From contig NZ_CP101154.1 of NCBI RefSeq assembly GCF_024298905.1, positions 3,498,932 through 3,562,931 of the forward strand: a stretch of 64,000 bases of DNA. The letters run 5' to 3'. How positions within the stretch are numbered: the stretch's first letter is position 1; each line of letters begins with the position of its first letter. A model generated the notes under the pieces. The model was not told the DNA's origin. It saw only the letters and a program-made list of their open reading frames with translations, and made no database searches. The translations under genes and the position numbers were made by a program. Of this stretch, positions 25,266 to 33,463 are shown piece by piece. This DNA is from Natronomonas marina (GTDB lineage: Archaea > Halobacteriota > Halobacteria > Halobacteriales > Haloarculaceae).

Positions 25266-25856
25266 CTACTTGCCGCGTTTGTCGTTGGCGCGGATGCTCG
25301 GGCGGGTCTTCTCGGTGCCCGTGCCGCGCTTCTGCTGGCCGCGGCCGCGCTGGCCGGCGGAGGTGCGGCCGCGGAACGCCCGGCCGCGCTGGCTGTCGTC
25401 GCATATCCAGTTCAGGTCGTCGTCGTTCTCGATGGCGCCGTGCTCCGGGTCCAGCAGGATGACCTCGAACCACTTCTGGGAGCCGTCCTCGCCGACCCAG
25501 TAGCTGTTGAGGACGCGCAGGTTGCGGAACTTCCGGCTGACGCGCTCCTCGCCGATGCGCTGGAGGTTCTTCCGGCGCGTTATCTTGTTGACGCCCTGGC
25601 GCTTCGAGCGGCGGCCGGCCTTGAAGCGCTGCTTGCGGGCGCTGCCCTTGCGGACAGACACCCGGGCGACGACGATGCCCTGCTTGGCCTTGTAGCCGAG
25701 CGAGCGGGCCTTGTCCAGCCGGGTCGGGCGCTCGATTCGCTCGATGGCGCCCTGGTCGCGCCACTCCTGCTGGCGCTGCCACTGCAGTTCGGCGAGCTTT
25801 CCTTCCTTCGGCGTCTTCCACGCCTCGCGGATGTGCGAGTAGAAGCTTCGTGCCAT
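25266..25856 (-). CDS. rpl15e: 50S ribosomal protein L15e
   Basis: 196 aa, rich in arginine and lysine over most of its length, matching archaeal/eukaryal L15e. Typical segments are [56 protein letters not shown] and [20 protein letters not shown], with a basic [20 protein letters not shown] tail. Component of the large subunit. An AAATTGAA element 27-34 bp before the ATG is a candidate TATA box and overlaps one arm of an 18-of-20-bp palindrome, suggesting regulated transcription. Confidence 0.97.
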   Translation of the reverse strand: MARSFYSHIREAWKTPKEGKLAELQWQRQQEWRDQGAIERIERPTRLDKARSLGYKAKQGIVVARVSVRKGSARKQRFKAGRRSKRQGVNKITRRKNLQRIGEERVSRKFRNLRVLNSYWVGEDGSQKWFEVILLDPEHGAIENDDDLNWICDDSQRGRAFRGRTSAGQRGRGQQKRGTGTEKTRPSIRANDKRGK

Positions 25857-25886
25857 GTGTGTTCACCACGGGCGTTGCGTGGTTCA

Positions 25887-25906
25887 ATTTCCCCGAGCGG
25901 GGAAAT
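25887..25906. promoter_or_regulatory. Palindrome over the rpl15e core promoter
   Basis: ATTTCCCCGAGCGGGGAAAT has 9-bp perfect arms around a 2-base centre. On the coding strand its downstream arm runs into AAATTGAA, which sits about 27-34 bp before the start codon. The position suits an operator that blocks TBP or TFB, or a hairpin if transcription starts further upstream. Confidence 0.5.
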
Positions 25907-26172
25907 CACATCCCGACCTGCGTAGACAGGCGCCCGCTGGTGCCCGTCGTCCAGCGAGTTGTCGTGAATTCCCCGCGATATCGGTTAAGCGCTTCGAAAG
26001 CCACTGCGCTCGCGGCCGGGCGCGGTAGCACCACTGCCGACGAGGCCCGCTTTCGCAGGCCCCTCTCTGCCGGACGACCGAGTTTCGTATTGCGACATAC
26101 AGTTTATACCGGCAGGTCGGGAGGAGATCCGTCACGAACGGAAAACCGGCGGAGAACGGCTCCGAATCGCCT
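25907..26172 (-). other. Long non-coding stretch between rpl15e and rio2, with a possible structured transcript
   Basis: No credible open frame is seen in the 316 bp between the two genes. On the minus strand a good TATA sequence (GGTATAAAC, TATA part 26104-26109) would start a transcript near 26079, leading towards rpl15e. Soon after comes a 9-bp hairpin closed by a GAAA tetraloop (26042-26063). Its two G-U wobbles pair only on this strand, which hints that the minus transcript is the selected one. It could be a long leader of rpl15e or an independent RNA; it does not resemble tRNA, RNase P RNA or 7S RNA. Confidence 0.3.
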
Positions 26173-27078
26173 TCAGGCCGTCTCGGCGACGCCGTCGAAG
26201 GTGTCGGCCGCCAGCGCCGCCGCCAGCGCCGTGCGGTCGACGTCGGGGGTCTCGTTGGGATACTTTCGCTCGAAGTGACCGAGCAGGTTCTCGACGTCCC
26301 GCTGGAGCAGTTCGCGGCTGTTCTCGTGGTCGGTCGGCACCGCCTGGGGCCAGTCGAATATCGTGACGCCATCGCTGGCGACGAAGACGTTGTACTCGCT
26401 CATGTCGGCGTGGACGTAGCCGGCCCGGTGGGCGGCGGCCATCTCCTCCAGAATCAACTCCAGGACGCCGACCACCTGTCCCGGGTCGAGTTTCGCCCGC
26501 GAGAGTTCGACGCCGTCGACCTTCTCCATGACGATGGCGTGGCGGTTCTGGTCGACCGGCTTGGGCACCGCAACGTCTGGATACAGTGCCTCGAGCGCCT
26601 CGTACTCCCGTTCGGCGGCCTTTCGGGCGGTGTAGAGCCACGACCGGTGTTCCTTCTCGGCGGTGTACTCCCGCTCCTTCTGGACCTCCCGGAAGTTGGT
26701 GTACCCCTCGCGGTGGTACTTCAGGGCGAGCGGTTCGAACGAGCGGGCCTCGTAGACGTCGCTCTCCTTGCCGACGCCCAGCGGCGCGCCGACGCCCTCG
26801 ACGGTGTCCCGCTCGGCGAAGGCCCGCAGCGCCAGGGCGTCGTACCCCTCGAACGTCAGCCGATACCCCGTGTACTGGATGGTCTTGCGCTCGACGAGGC
26901 CGCGGTCCATACAGCGGTCGATCCGGTAGTCGACCTCCTCCTCGTCGAGTCGGGAGAACTCCGGGATCTTGCCCGCCGCGACCCACTTCGAGAAGCGCAT
27001 CCCGTGTTCGAGCCCCGACAGGAGGTGGAAGTCCTCCGGTTCCAACTCGGCCATCTGCGTGGCGACGTTCTGGACCAT
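26173..27078 (-). CDS. rio2: RIO2-family serine/threonine kinase
   Basis: 301 aa. The N-terminal 90 residues form the RIO2 winged helix (LSGLEHGMRFSKWVAAGKIP, then KTIQYTGYRLTFEGYDALAL). The kinase follows: nucleotide loop GVGKESDVYEARSF, catalytic loop GYVHADMSEYNVFVASDG and metal-binding IFDWPQAVPTDH. In eukaryotes and archaea Rio2 binds pre-40S/30S particles and acts mainly as an ATPase in small-subunit maturation. The start codon fits the conserved N-terminus. It is transcribed towards rpl15e but separated by 316 bp. Confidence 0.95.
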   Translation of the reverse strand: MVQNVATQMAELEPEDFHLLSGLEHGMRFSKWVAAGKIPEFSRLDEEEVDYRIDRCMDRGLVERKTIQYTGYRLTFEGYDALALRAFAERDTVEGVGAPLGVGKESDVYEARSFEPLALKYHREGYTNFREVQKEREYTAEKEHRSWLYTARKAAEREYEALEALYPDVAVPKPVDQNRHAIVMEKVDGVELSRAKLDPGQVVGVLELILEEMAAAHRAGYVHADMSEYNVFVASDGVTIFDWPQAVPTDHENSRELLQRDVENLLGHFERKYPNETPDVDRTALAAALAADTFDGVAETA

Positions 27079-27185
27079 CTCACCCTACGTAGCGCGTGCA
27101 CGCCCAAAAGCGCCCCGCGTGCGGCGTCGTTTATCTGATAAACCACATATCGGGATATAGAAATCGCTGGCGCCGGATAGAGACC

Positions 27186-27250
27186 CACCCGAATCGAGTC
27201 GTTCGTCCACTGCACTCCCGTGTGCTTTGACGATTCGGGTGAACGTCACC
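27186..27250. promoter_or_regulatory. Inverted repeats upstream of a small winged-helix gene
   Basis: CACCCGAATCG at 27186-27196 and its exact reverse complement at 27231-27241 are 34 bp apart. A second shorter dyad, GGTGA-ACG-TCACC, occupies 27238-27250 and overlaps the right arm. Together they sit 80-140 bp before the DUF7344-type gene and may form an operator array or a looped structure. No such element is seen before neighbouring genes. Confidence 0.35.
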
Positions 27251-27328
27251 GATATCCGCTAGCCATGTGAAGTATTCAATCCATGTTCGTGCGAGCTGGA
27301 GTCCCGACTGAGCATGGAGGGACCACAC

Positions 27329-27682
27329 ATGAGCGACGTACAACAGCCGATATCGACCGAGACAGCACTACGGTTGCTGGCCGAACAGCAGCGACGAAGC
27401 ATCCTCCGCCGGGTGACTGACACGCCCGACGGGACGACCGTCGATCAACTCAGGAGCCACCTGGGAGGGAAAGACGCGGGAGATCCGGCCGGGAACGGGA
27501 GCGCAGGAGGTGACGGTATCCGTCTCCACCACGTCCACCTGCCGATGTTACGGGAAGCGAACGTCATCGACTACGATGCCGAGCGGGGAGTCGTGCGTCG
27601 AGGTCGGAGATTCGACGACGTGCTCTCCCTGCTGGAGGTGATCGAAGACCACCGGGAGGAGACGCCGACGGAGCTGTCCTGA
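27329..27682 (+). CDS. DUF7344-type winged-helix protein
   Basis: 117 aa. The helix-turn-helix core contains ETALRLLAEQQRRSILRRV and VDQLRSHLGG, then a glycine-rich wing or loop and IRLHHVHLPMLREANVIDYD, a pattern common to small haloarchaeal winged-helix proteins with a halved recognition domain. The ATG at 27329 was chosen because GGAGGG lies 7 bp before it; an earlier in-frame ATG at 27314 overlaps that ribosome-binding site. Probably a DNA-binding regulator; its target is unknown, though the dyads upstream make autoregulation plausible. Confidence 0.78.
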   Translation: MSDVQQPISTETALRLLAEQQRRSILRRVTDTPDGTTVDQLRSHLGGKDAGDPAGNGSAGGDGIRLHHVHLPMLREANVIDYDAERGVVRRGRRFDDVLSLLEVIEDHREETPTELS

Positions 27683-27775
27683 CCGCCGCAGTCCTCCCAC
27701 GACGGGCGGGGGCTGGCCGAATAGAGGAACCGTCAGGTGTGCCTCAGCAGTCTACACACTACTCGTCGTCTCCGG

Positions 27776-28090
27776 TTATGGGGGATCGTCGATCCGGATT
27801 TCGACGCTGCCGTTCGATGTTACCGTGACGCCGGTACCGGCGTACCGAAACGAGACCGTCACTGACGAGGACCGTCCGTCGAGCAGCGTATCGAGTGCGT
27901 CCGTGTCGACGGTCCCGTGCAGGGGCGGCAGATCGGTCGTCCTCCGGCCGGTCGCCGCAGCAACCGCCTCGACGAGGGTCACACTTGGCCGCCCCGCCTG
28001 CGTCCAGTCGTGTCGAACCGTCGTCGGTCCCGCATCTACACTCCCGTTCCGTTCGGTCGTATCCGAATCCTCGTCCCTGTCGTTGCTCAT
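27776..28090 (-). CDS. Stand-alone HalOD1 output-domain protein
   Basis: 104 aa. After an acidic N-terminus the HalOD1 domain is recognisable: VRHDWTQAGRPSVTLVEAVA, AAATGRRTTDLPPLHGTVDT and DALDTLLDGR, ending in VTVSFRYAGTGVTVTSNGSV. HalOD1 occurs in haloarchaea either alone or attached to receiver and PAS domains, and is regarded as a signal output module of unknown action. It is convergent with the winged-helix gene and lies in a run of regulators. Confidence 0.82.
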   Translation of the reverse strand: MSNDRDEDSDTTERNGSVDAGPTTVRHDWTQAGRPSVTLVEAVAAATGRRTTDLPPLHGTVDTDALDTLLDGRSSSVTVSFRYAGTGVTVTSNGSVEIRIDDPP

Positions 28091-28192
28091 CGTGTACTCC
28101 TTGCTGAATCTCGAAGGCCTCGATACCGTTTGGCGGGGTTCGACACCCGTCGGTATAGTCTTGTTGTGATTGTTCGGGTTAACAGAATGAGT

Positions 28193-28987
28193 TCACTCAT
28201 ACTCGTTCCCGAGTTGCCAGGTGAACAGCGCCTTCAGGACGACCACGAGGCTGTTGTTCCGGCCCGTCCCCCAGATGGCGGTTTCGTCGCGCGGTTCGGG
28301 CGGGTGTGCACCGTTGCCGTCGACGAGCACGCTCACGAGGGTCTTCTTCCAGTCCACCATCAGGAGACGACCGGCGGGCGTATCCGACCAGTCCCACAGC
28401 GACTCGAACAGTTGTGCGTCGGGGACCGCCTCGGCGAGTTCGTCCTCGGCGGACTGGGACATCTCCGCGAGCCGAATCGACGCTCCACGAGCATTCGTAC
28501 TCGACAGGGCCTCGGCGATGTCGTCGGTCAGGAGCGCCTCGGCCGTCATGTAGACGACCTCGTCGTCGGCCGTCGAGACGAAATCGACCACGCGCTCGGA
28601 GACGGTGTCCCGGCCGGTCACCGTCCAGACCCCCCGCTGTTCCGCGGTGTTAGTTTCGGTTTCGAGCCTGTCGAGGGCGTCCGTCAGCGCGGTCACGCGG
28701 TGGTCGTACTCCTGCTGGAAGTGGCGGCCGGCCGTCTCGGTGGAGATGGCCCAGTAGCGCTTGGGACTCGACTGTTTGACGTCGACGAGGCCGCGGCCAC
28801 GGAGTTCGTCGGCCGCGTCGTAGACGCGCGTTCGCGGCACGTCGGCCAACTCGCTCACCTCCTGGGCGGTTCCCTCGCCGAGGCTGACGAGCGCGACGAA
28901 CGTCCGGGCGGCGTAGGTACTGAGGCCGAGCGCTTCGAGTTGTTCGACCGCCGTGGACCGTGTCCGATCCGATGGGTCGCGGGTCAT
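28193..28987 (-). CDS. TrmB-family transcriptional regulator
   Basis: 264 aa. N-terminal winged helix of the TrmB type: LGLSTYAARTFVALVSLGEG, AQEVSELADVPRTRVYDAAD and ELRGRGLVDVKQSSPKRYW. A coiled-coil linker around residues 95-110 leads to a C-terminal effector region (VYMTAEALLTDDIAEALSST, RLLMVDWKKTLVSVLVDGNG). Family members sense sugars or other metabolites, or act globally. It is divergent from a second, related TrmB gene across 290 bp and has an 8-bp inverted repeat 23-44 bp before its start. Confidence 0.9.
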   Translation of the reverse strand: MTRDPSDRTRSTAVEQLEALGLSTYAARTFVALVSLGEGTAQEVSELADVPRTRVYDAADELRGRGLVDVKQSSPKRYWAISTETAGRHFQQEYDHRVTALTDALDRLETETNTAEQRGVWTVTGRDTVSERVVDFVSTADDEVVYMTAEALLTDDIAEALSSTNARGASIRLAEMSQSAEDELAEAVPDAQLFESLWDWSDTPAGRLLMVDWKKTLVSVLVDGNGAHPPEPRDETAIWGTGRNNSLVVVLKALFTWQLGNEYE

Positions 28988-29009
28988 TGACGCGTCACCG
29001 GTCTCGTGA

Positions 29010-29031
29010 AAACCACCGAGTGAGGTGGTTT
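29010..29031. promoter_or_regulatory. Inverted repeat before the first TrmB gene
   Basis: AAACCACC-GAGTGA-GGTGGTTT: perfect 8-bp arms around 6 bases, 23-44 bp upstream of the minus-strand ATG at 28987. This is where a TATA box or transcription start would lie, so an operator, perhaps for autoregulation, is likely. Confidence 0.45.
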
Positions 29032-29247
29032 CGGCGTGTAGCGACAGAGAGGTTGGGACCAGTTCTGCGGCTCCACGCCACTTCCCTCTCCGTGCTGCCC
29101 GTACATAGAATTACTGTGATTAAGTGAGTGAACGCCCCGGACGGTCGGGGTGCTGGGGGGTGTACGCCCCGGAATTCCCCAGAGTTGTGTGATGATTCGA
29201 GTTACACACTACAATCACGGTGCGACGTACTAAACCCCTGGGGGACC

Positions 29248-29258
29248 AAGGAGGTGAT
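29248..29258 (+). promoter_or_regulatory. Full-length Shine-Dalgarno sequence before the second TrmB gene
   Basis: AAGGAGGTGAT is complementary to the whole archaeal 16S 3' tail (ATCACCTCCTT). It lies 19 bases before the ATG at 29278 but 10 bases before an in-frame TTG at 29269, so it may decide for the non-ATG start. Such complete sites are unusual in mostly leaderless haloarchaeal genes. Confidence 0.6.
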
Positions 29259-29277
29259 TGCAGTCGGGTTGGGACCA

Positions 29278-30111
29278 ATGGACGACACCTCAAACCAGGA
29301 CCAAGCGATAGAACTGCTCCAGCAACTCGGGCTCAAGGAGTACGAGGCCAAATCGTTCGTGGCGCTCGCACGCCGGCAGCGCGGGACGGCCAAGGACATC
29401 AGCGAGACCTCCGAAGTGCCCCGAACGCGCGTCTACGACGCGATTCGCGTACTGGAATCGAAGGGGCTCGTTGAGACGCAGCACTCGAACCCGCAGGTGT
29501 TTCGCGCCGTCACGATCGACGAGGCCGTCGACACCCTCCAGTCGGAGTACGTCGAGCGGACGGAGACCCTCCGGGACGCACTGGGCGGGCTCGAACCGAC
29601 TGAAGAGGACCGGACGGTGGACGCGACCCACGAGGTGTGGGCTCTCTCGGGCGATCAGGGTCTCACGAGCCGGACACGGCAACTGGTCGAGGATGCGACG
29701 AGCGAGGTGATTCTCGTCATCGGCCACGAGGGTATCTTCACCGACCAGTTGGCCGGGCAGTTGCGAGCGGCTCGAGAACGCGGAGTCAACGTCATCGTCG
29801 GGGCAGTAGACGAGGAACTCCGGGACGAGATTCGGGACGCACTCCCGGGCGTCGAGGTGTTCGTGTCGGGGCTGGACTGGTTGAGCGGGTCGCCGTTCCC
29901 GTCCGACGACACGGAGATAAGCCGGCTGTTGCTGGCCGACCGCGAGGCGATTCTCGTGAGCTCCTTCACCGAAACCGACGTGGACGGCCGTAGGCACGAA
30001 CAGGGCGTGTTCGGCCGCGGGTTCGACAACGGGCTGGTCGCGATAGTTCGGCGGCTGATGGCGACCGGGTTGCCGGTCGGCGACGACCCGGGCGACGGCC
30101 GGCACGATTAG
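29278..30111 (+). CDS. TrmB-family transcriptional regulator, paralog of the divergent gene
   Basis: 277 aa. Winged helix LGLKEYEAKSFVALARRQRG, AKDISETSEVPRTRVYDAIR, LESKGLVETQHSNPQVFRAV; coiled-coil linker; C-terminal region with VILVIGHEGIFTDQLAGQLR and VFVSGLDWLSG. Both TrmB proteins share the PRTRVYDA recognition helix, so they may bind related sites. Start uncertain: ATG 29278 is conserved in position with the family, but TTG 29269 and GTG 29254 are in frame and nearer the strong ribosome-binding site. An imperfect dyad (GTTGTGTG...ACACACTAC, 29185-29212) upstream could be its operator. Confidence 0.88.
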   Translation: MDDTSNQDQAIELLQQLGLKEYEAKSFVALARRQRGTAKDISETSEVPRTRVYDAIRVLESKGLVETQHSNPQVFRAVTIDEAVDTLQSEYVERTETLRDALGGLEPTEEDRTVDATHEVWALSGDQGLTSRTRQLVEDATSEVILVIGHEGIFTDQLAGQLRAARERGVNVIVGAVDEELRDEIRDALPGVEVFVSGLDWLSGSPFPSDDTEISRLLLADREAILVSSFTETDVDGRRHEQGVFGRGFDNGLVAIVRRLMATGLPVGDDPGDGRHD

Positions 30112-30123
30112 TAATCCGCGGCG

Positions 30124-30807
30124 CTACGAGTCGGTCGAAATCGCCCGCGCCGCGGTCGTCTTGAACGCCGCGACCACCTCCCGGCCCACCTCGATGTCGA
30201 GTTCCTCGACGCTCTCCTCGGTCACGACCGACTCGACGGTCACACCGTCGGCGACATCGACCGTCACGGTGGCTATCGCCGCCTCGATCGTGAGGTCGCT
30301 GACGACGCCCGGAAGCCGGTTCCGGAGGCTCGTGGCCCCCTCCGAGCGGGGGTCCATCAGGACGACGGCGTCGGCCCGCACGGCTATCTCGACGTCCGTC
30401 GTTCCCGCCGGGACGCGGGCGGTCACCTCGCCGGCGGGCGTCCGGACCGTCGCCAGTTCGCCGTCCTGTTCGGTGACGGTCCCGGAGACGACCGACTCGG
30501 GGACGGCCGTGACGCCCGAGAGTTCGACCCGTAGCCGCTCGAAGCGCTGGATGAGGTCGACGGCCGCCGGCGTCAACTGCGTGCCGCCGCCGTCCTTGCC
30601 GCCCCGGTCCCGCCGCGTCAACTGACCGAGGGCCTCCTCGAGTTCGACCACGCGCCGCTGGAGGTGCGGGTACGACCGGCCCAGTTCCTCGGCGGCGGCG
30701 TGCATCGACCCGTGGCGGTCGATGCCGCGGAGCATCTCGACGTCGCGGCCGGTGACGGTCGTCTCCCCGACGGCGAGGTGGGGTTCGAAACCTTTCCTGA
30801 GAGTCAT
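30124..30807 (-). CDS. ModE-like HTH-TOBE regulator of the tungstate transport operon
   Basis: 227 aa. The N-terminus is a LysR/ModE-type winged helix: TGRDVEMLRGIDRHGSMHAA, AEELGRSYPHLQRRVVELEE and the wing DGGGTQLTPAAVDLIQRFER. The C-terminal half (about 100-190) is a TOBE/Mop-like oxyanion-binding fold (SVVSGTVTEQDGELATVRTP, LRNRLPGVVSDLTIEAAIAT). The combination is that of molybdate- or tungstate-sensing ModE proteins. It is the last gene of the tup operon, 31 bp after the ATPase gene, so it probably represses or adjusts the operon when oxyanion is plentiful. Confidence 0.87.
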   Translation of the reverse strand: MTLRKGFEPHLAVGETTVTGRDVEMLRGIDRHGSMHAAAEELGRSYPHLQRRVVELEEALGQLTRRDRGGKDGGGTQLTPAAVDLIQRFERLRVELSGVTAVPESVVSGTVTEQDGELATVRTPAGEVTARVPAGTTDVEIAVRADAVVLMDPRSEGATSLRNRLPGVVSDLTIEAAIATVTVDVADGVTVESVVTEESVEELDIEVGREVVAAFKTTAARAISTDS

Positions 30808-30838
30808 CGGTTGTCGTTCCTGGTCCGTACGGGTGCCA

Positions 30839-31603
30839 TCAGTATACCAACTCCCCCGAGATGAACTTCCGGGTGCGCTCGTCCGAGGGGTTCTCGAAGA
30901 CCACCTCCGTCGGGGCCACCTCGGTGATACTGTCATCGAGCAGTACGGCGACCCGGTCGGCGACGCGCTCGGCCTGGTGCATGTCGTGCGTCGCCACCAC
31001 GACCCCGATGCCCCGGTCGCACGCCTTCCCGATCGCCTCCTCGATGACCGCGGTGTTCCGCGGATCCAGATCCGACGTGGGTTCGTCCAGCAACAGGACA
31101 TCGGGGTCGTAGGCCAGGGCGCGAGCGAAGGCGACCCGCTGGGCCTCCCCGCCCGACAGCGAGCCCGCGTGCTGGCCCATCCTGTCGGCGAGTCCGACGA
31201 CGTCCAGGGACTCCCGGACCGCGTCGGCGGTGCCGTTCGAGCCGACGACTGCGCGGAGTTCGTCCCGGAGCCGGTCGGCCCACGACCGGCGGACCCGGAG
31301 TCCGTACTCGACGTTCCGGGCGACGGAGGCGTCGAAGAGGCTCGCCGCCTGGAAGACCATCCCGACCCGTCGGCGCAACGAGAGGCGGTCGTCCTCCTCG
31401 ATGGCCCAGGCGTCGGTGCCGTCGAACTCGACGGTGCCGTCGTCGGGTTCCAGCGAGAGCGCCAGCACCCGAAGCAGCGTCGTCTTCCCGACCCCCGACG
31501 GGCCGATGACGGCGAGGACCTCGCCGGGGTCGACCTCGATAGAGAGGTCCTTGAGGACCCACTCGCCGCCGTAGGCCTGCGAGACCTCGACGGCCCGGAG
31601 CAT
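30839..31603 (-). CDS. tupC: Tungstate-type ABC transporter ATP-binding protein
   Basis: 254 aa. Walker [15 protein letters not shown], signature motif [19 protein letters not shown], Walker [17 protein letters not shown] and switch histidine in [16 protein letters not shown]. An inserted stretch around residues 105-130 ([20 protein letters not shown]) is longer than in most import ATPases. Start ATG shares one base with the permease stop (TGATG). Energises uptake with the permease and binding protein encoded upstream. Confidence 0.87.
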   Translation of the reverse strand: MLRAVEVSQAYGGEWVLKDLSIEVDPGEVLAVIGPSGVGKTTLLRVLALSLEPDDGTVEFDGTDAWAIEEDDRLSLRRRVGMVFQAASLFDASVARNVEYGLRVRRSWADRLRDELRAVVGSNGTADAVRESLDVVGLADRMGQHAGSLSGGEAQRVAFARALAYDPDVLLLDEPTSDLDPRNTAVIEEAIGKACDRGIGVVVATHDMHQAERVADRVAVLLDDSITEVAPTEVVFENPSDERTRKFISGELVY

Positions 31604-32313
31604 CAGCGCTGCACCCCTCTGTCCCCGTACCGGACGACGACGGTGTTGATGGCCAACACGAGCGCGAGCAGGATGCCCCCCAGCACCATCGCTGTGCGGT
31701 ACTGTCCCTGACGGGCCTCCAGTTGGATGGCGGTCGTCAGCGTCCGCGTCTTCGAGATGCCGTCGGCGCTCGTGATGTTGCCGCCGACGATGAGGACGGA
31801 ACCCACCTCGCTGATGGCGCGGCCGAACCCCGCAAGGACGGCCGTGGCGATGCCGTAGCGCGCCTCCTTGATGACGACGAGCGCCACGTCCAGGCGCGTC
31901 CCGCCGAGGACGTGAGCGGCGTCGCGGACGTTCTCGTCGACGCCGGTGATGGCCGCCAGGCTGATGGCCGTAATCGGCGGCGTTGCGAGCACGAACTGGG
32001 ACATGATCATCGCCTCCTTCGTGAAGACGAGTTCCAGCGGCCCGAGCGGGCCCTGGTTGGAGACGGCGAACAGCACGAGCAGGCCGACGACCACGCTGGG
32101 AAAGCCCATCCCGGTGTTGATGACCGACCTGACGAGCCCCTGGCCGGGGAAGTCGGTGAACGCCATCGTGATGGCGACCGAGAGGCTGAACAGCGTGCTC
32201 AGCGTCACCGCGGTGAGGCTCACGTACAGCGAGACGTAGATGATGCTCGAGACGTAGCCGTCCCTGAACGGCAGGTCGACGACCGGCAACAGCAGGGCCG
32301 ATTCCAGCGGCAC
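31603..32313 (-). CDS. tupB: Tungstate-type ABC transporter permease
   Basis: 236 aa with five or six membrane helices. The EAA-like loop conserved in the family is [20 protein letters not shown], followed by [20 protein letters not shown], which is characteristic of TupB-type permeases. The start is GTG, 2 bp after the binding-protein stop. Substrate by homology is tungstate; sulfate or molybdate permeases are related, so specificity depends mainly on the binding protein. Confidence 0.88.
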   Translation of the reverse strand: MPLESALLLPVVDLPFRDGYVSSIIYVSLYVSLTAVTLSTLFSLSVAITMAFTDFPGQGLVRSVINTGMGFPSVVVGLLVLFAVSNQGPLGPLELVFTKEAMIMSQFVLATPPITAISLAAITGVDENVRDAAHVLGGTRLDVALVVIKEARYGIATAVLAGFGRAISEVGSVLIVGGNITSADGISKTRTLTTAIQLEARQGQYRTAMVLGGILLALVLAINTVVVRYGDRGVQR

Positions 32314-32315
32314 GC

Positions 32316-33242
32316 CTACTCGTCGGCGCCGTCGCTACTCCACCCTTCCGGAACGTACTGCTGGAAGTCGGGGTCCTCCGAGACCGCCTCGGGGAAGAAC
32401 AGCTGTTCGCCGTTGACCTGGTACTCGGCGATGGAGCTCTGGACGTCGGGACTCGTGATCCACCCGACGTAGGCCATCGCCAGGTCGTAGTTGGCGTTGC
32501 CGTGGACGCCGGGGTTGACCGGCATGATGCCGTAGGGGTTGGCGAGTATCTCCGGGCCGTCCTCGATGGGGCCCTGCACCAGGATGACGAGGTCGATCTC
32601 CGAGCGCTGTGAGAGGAAGGTCCCGCGGTCCGAGAGCGTGTAGGCGCCCTGCTGGTTGGCGATGTTCAGCGCCTCGCCCATCCCGCTGCCGGTCTCCTGG
32701 TACCAGTCGCCGCCGGGGTCGGCCGCCGCCGCCTCCCAGAGGTTGAGCTCCTTGGTGTGGGTCCCGGAGTTGTCCCCCCGCGAGACGAAGGTCGCCTCCG
32801 CCTCCGCGATGGCGGTCAACGCCTCCGTCGCCGAGTCCATCCCCTCGATGCCCGCCGGGTCGTCCTCCGGCCCGACGATGACGAAGTCGTTGAACATGAG
32901 GTCCCGGCGGTTGACCCCGTAGCCGTTGCGCATGAACTCGTCTTCGAGACCGCGGGCGTGGACCATCACGATGTCCGAGTCCCCGTTTCGGGCCGTCTCG
33001 AGGGCGGCGCCGGTTCCCTTGGGCACCGGGTCGACGGTGACCCCGTACATCTCCTCGAAGTCGGGGTGAATCGCGTCGAGCAGCCCCGTGTCGTAGGTGC
33101 TCGTCGTCGTCGTCAGGGTCAGCGTCTCGCCGGCGACGCCCGGCTGACTCCCGTCGCCCCCGCCGAGTTGGGCACAGCCAGCCGTGCTCGCCAGTGCTCC
33201 CGCGCCTATCGCCGTGATGAACTGTCGGCGTTGTATCGGCAT
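32316..33242 (-). CDS. tupA: TAT-exported lipoprotein, tungstate-binding protein of the ABC transporter
   Basis: 308 aa. Twin-arginine signal [20 protein letters not shown] with lipobox cysteine, then a mature protein starting near AQLGGGDGS. The TupA hallmark [20 protein letters not shown] is present at the ligand site, with [13 protein letters not shown] and [19 protein letters not shown] further on. These separate tungstate-binding TupA proteins from ModA. First gene of tupABC-regulator. A TATA-like CTATAT at about 33269-33275 and the palindromic element at 33286-33307 lie just upstream. Confidence 0.9.
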   Translation of the reverse strand: MPIQRRQFITAIGAGALASTAGCAQLGGGDGSQPGVAGETLTLTTTTSTYDTGLLDAIHPDFEEMYGVTVDPVPKGTGAALETARNGDSDIVMVHARGLEDEFMRNGYGVNRRDLMFNDFVIVGPEDDPAGIEGMDSATEALTAIAEAEATFVSRGDNSGTHTKELNLWEAAAADPGGDWYQETGSGMGEALNIANQQGAYTLSDRGTFLSQRSEIDLVILVQGPIEDGPEILANPYGIMPVNPGVHGNANYDLAMAYVGWITSPDVQSSIAEYQVNGEQLFFPEAVSEDPDFQQYVPEGWSSDGADE

Positions 33243-33285
33243 GGAAACATCGTTGCGCCCGGCGTCGCATATAGCTTCCCCCGTC

Positions 33286-33307
33286 GGGTAACCCGAATCG
33301 ATTACCC
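33286..33307. promoter_or_regulatory. Palindromic element upstream of the tup promoter
   Basis: GGGTAA at 33286-33291 and TTACCC at 33302-33307 form 6-bp arms 10 bp apart. The left arm is also part of CGGGTAACCCG, which is nearly symmetrical by itself. It lies directly upstream of the candidate TATA box, where an activator or repressor would touch TFB. The HTH-TOBE protein encoded in the operon is the obvious candidate to bind it. Confidence 0.45.
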
Positions 33308-33463
33308 CCGTGTCGAGGACACCTGCGGTCCGCCCTCGCTGGACTCGTTTCTGCCGGTAGTGGCGCCCTGTCGAGCACGAAGCGTAGACACGAACGGTTT
33401 CGCCGGGGAACGGATCCGAACTCCGAATTCGGGTATCGTGAAGACGGGGGCCGCTCCCGGCGG

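Noticed and set aside
33299-33310. CGATTACCCCCG before tupA is identical to the D' guide of the probable C/D box RNA at 12874-12885.
   Set aside because: Twelve-base matches are expected by chance many times in 64 kb of biased sequence, and the site lies upstream of the tup promoter where it would not be transcribed.
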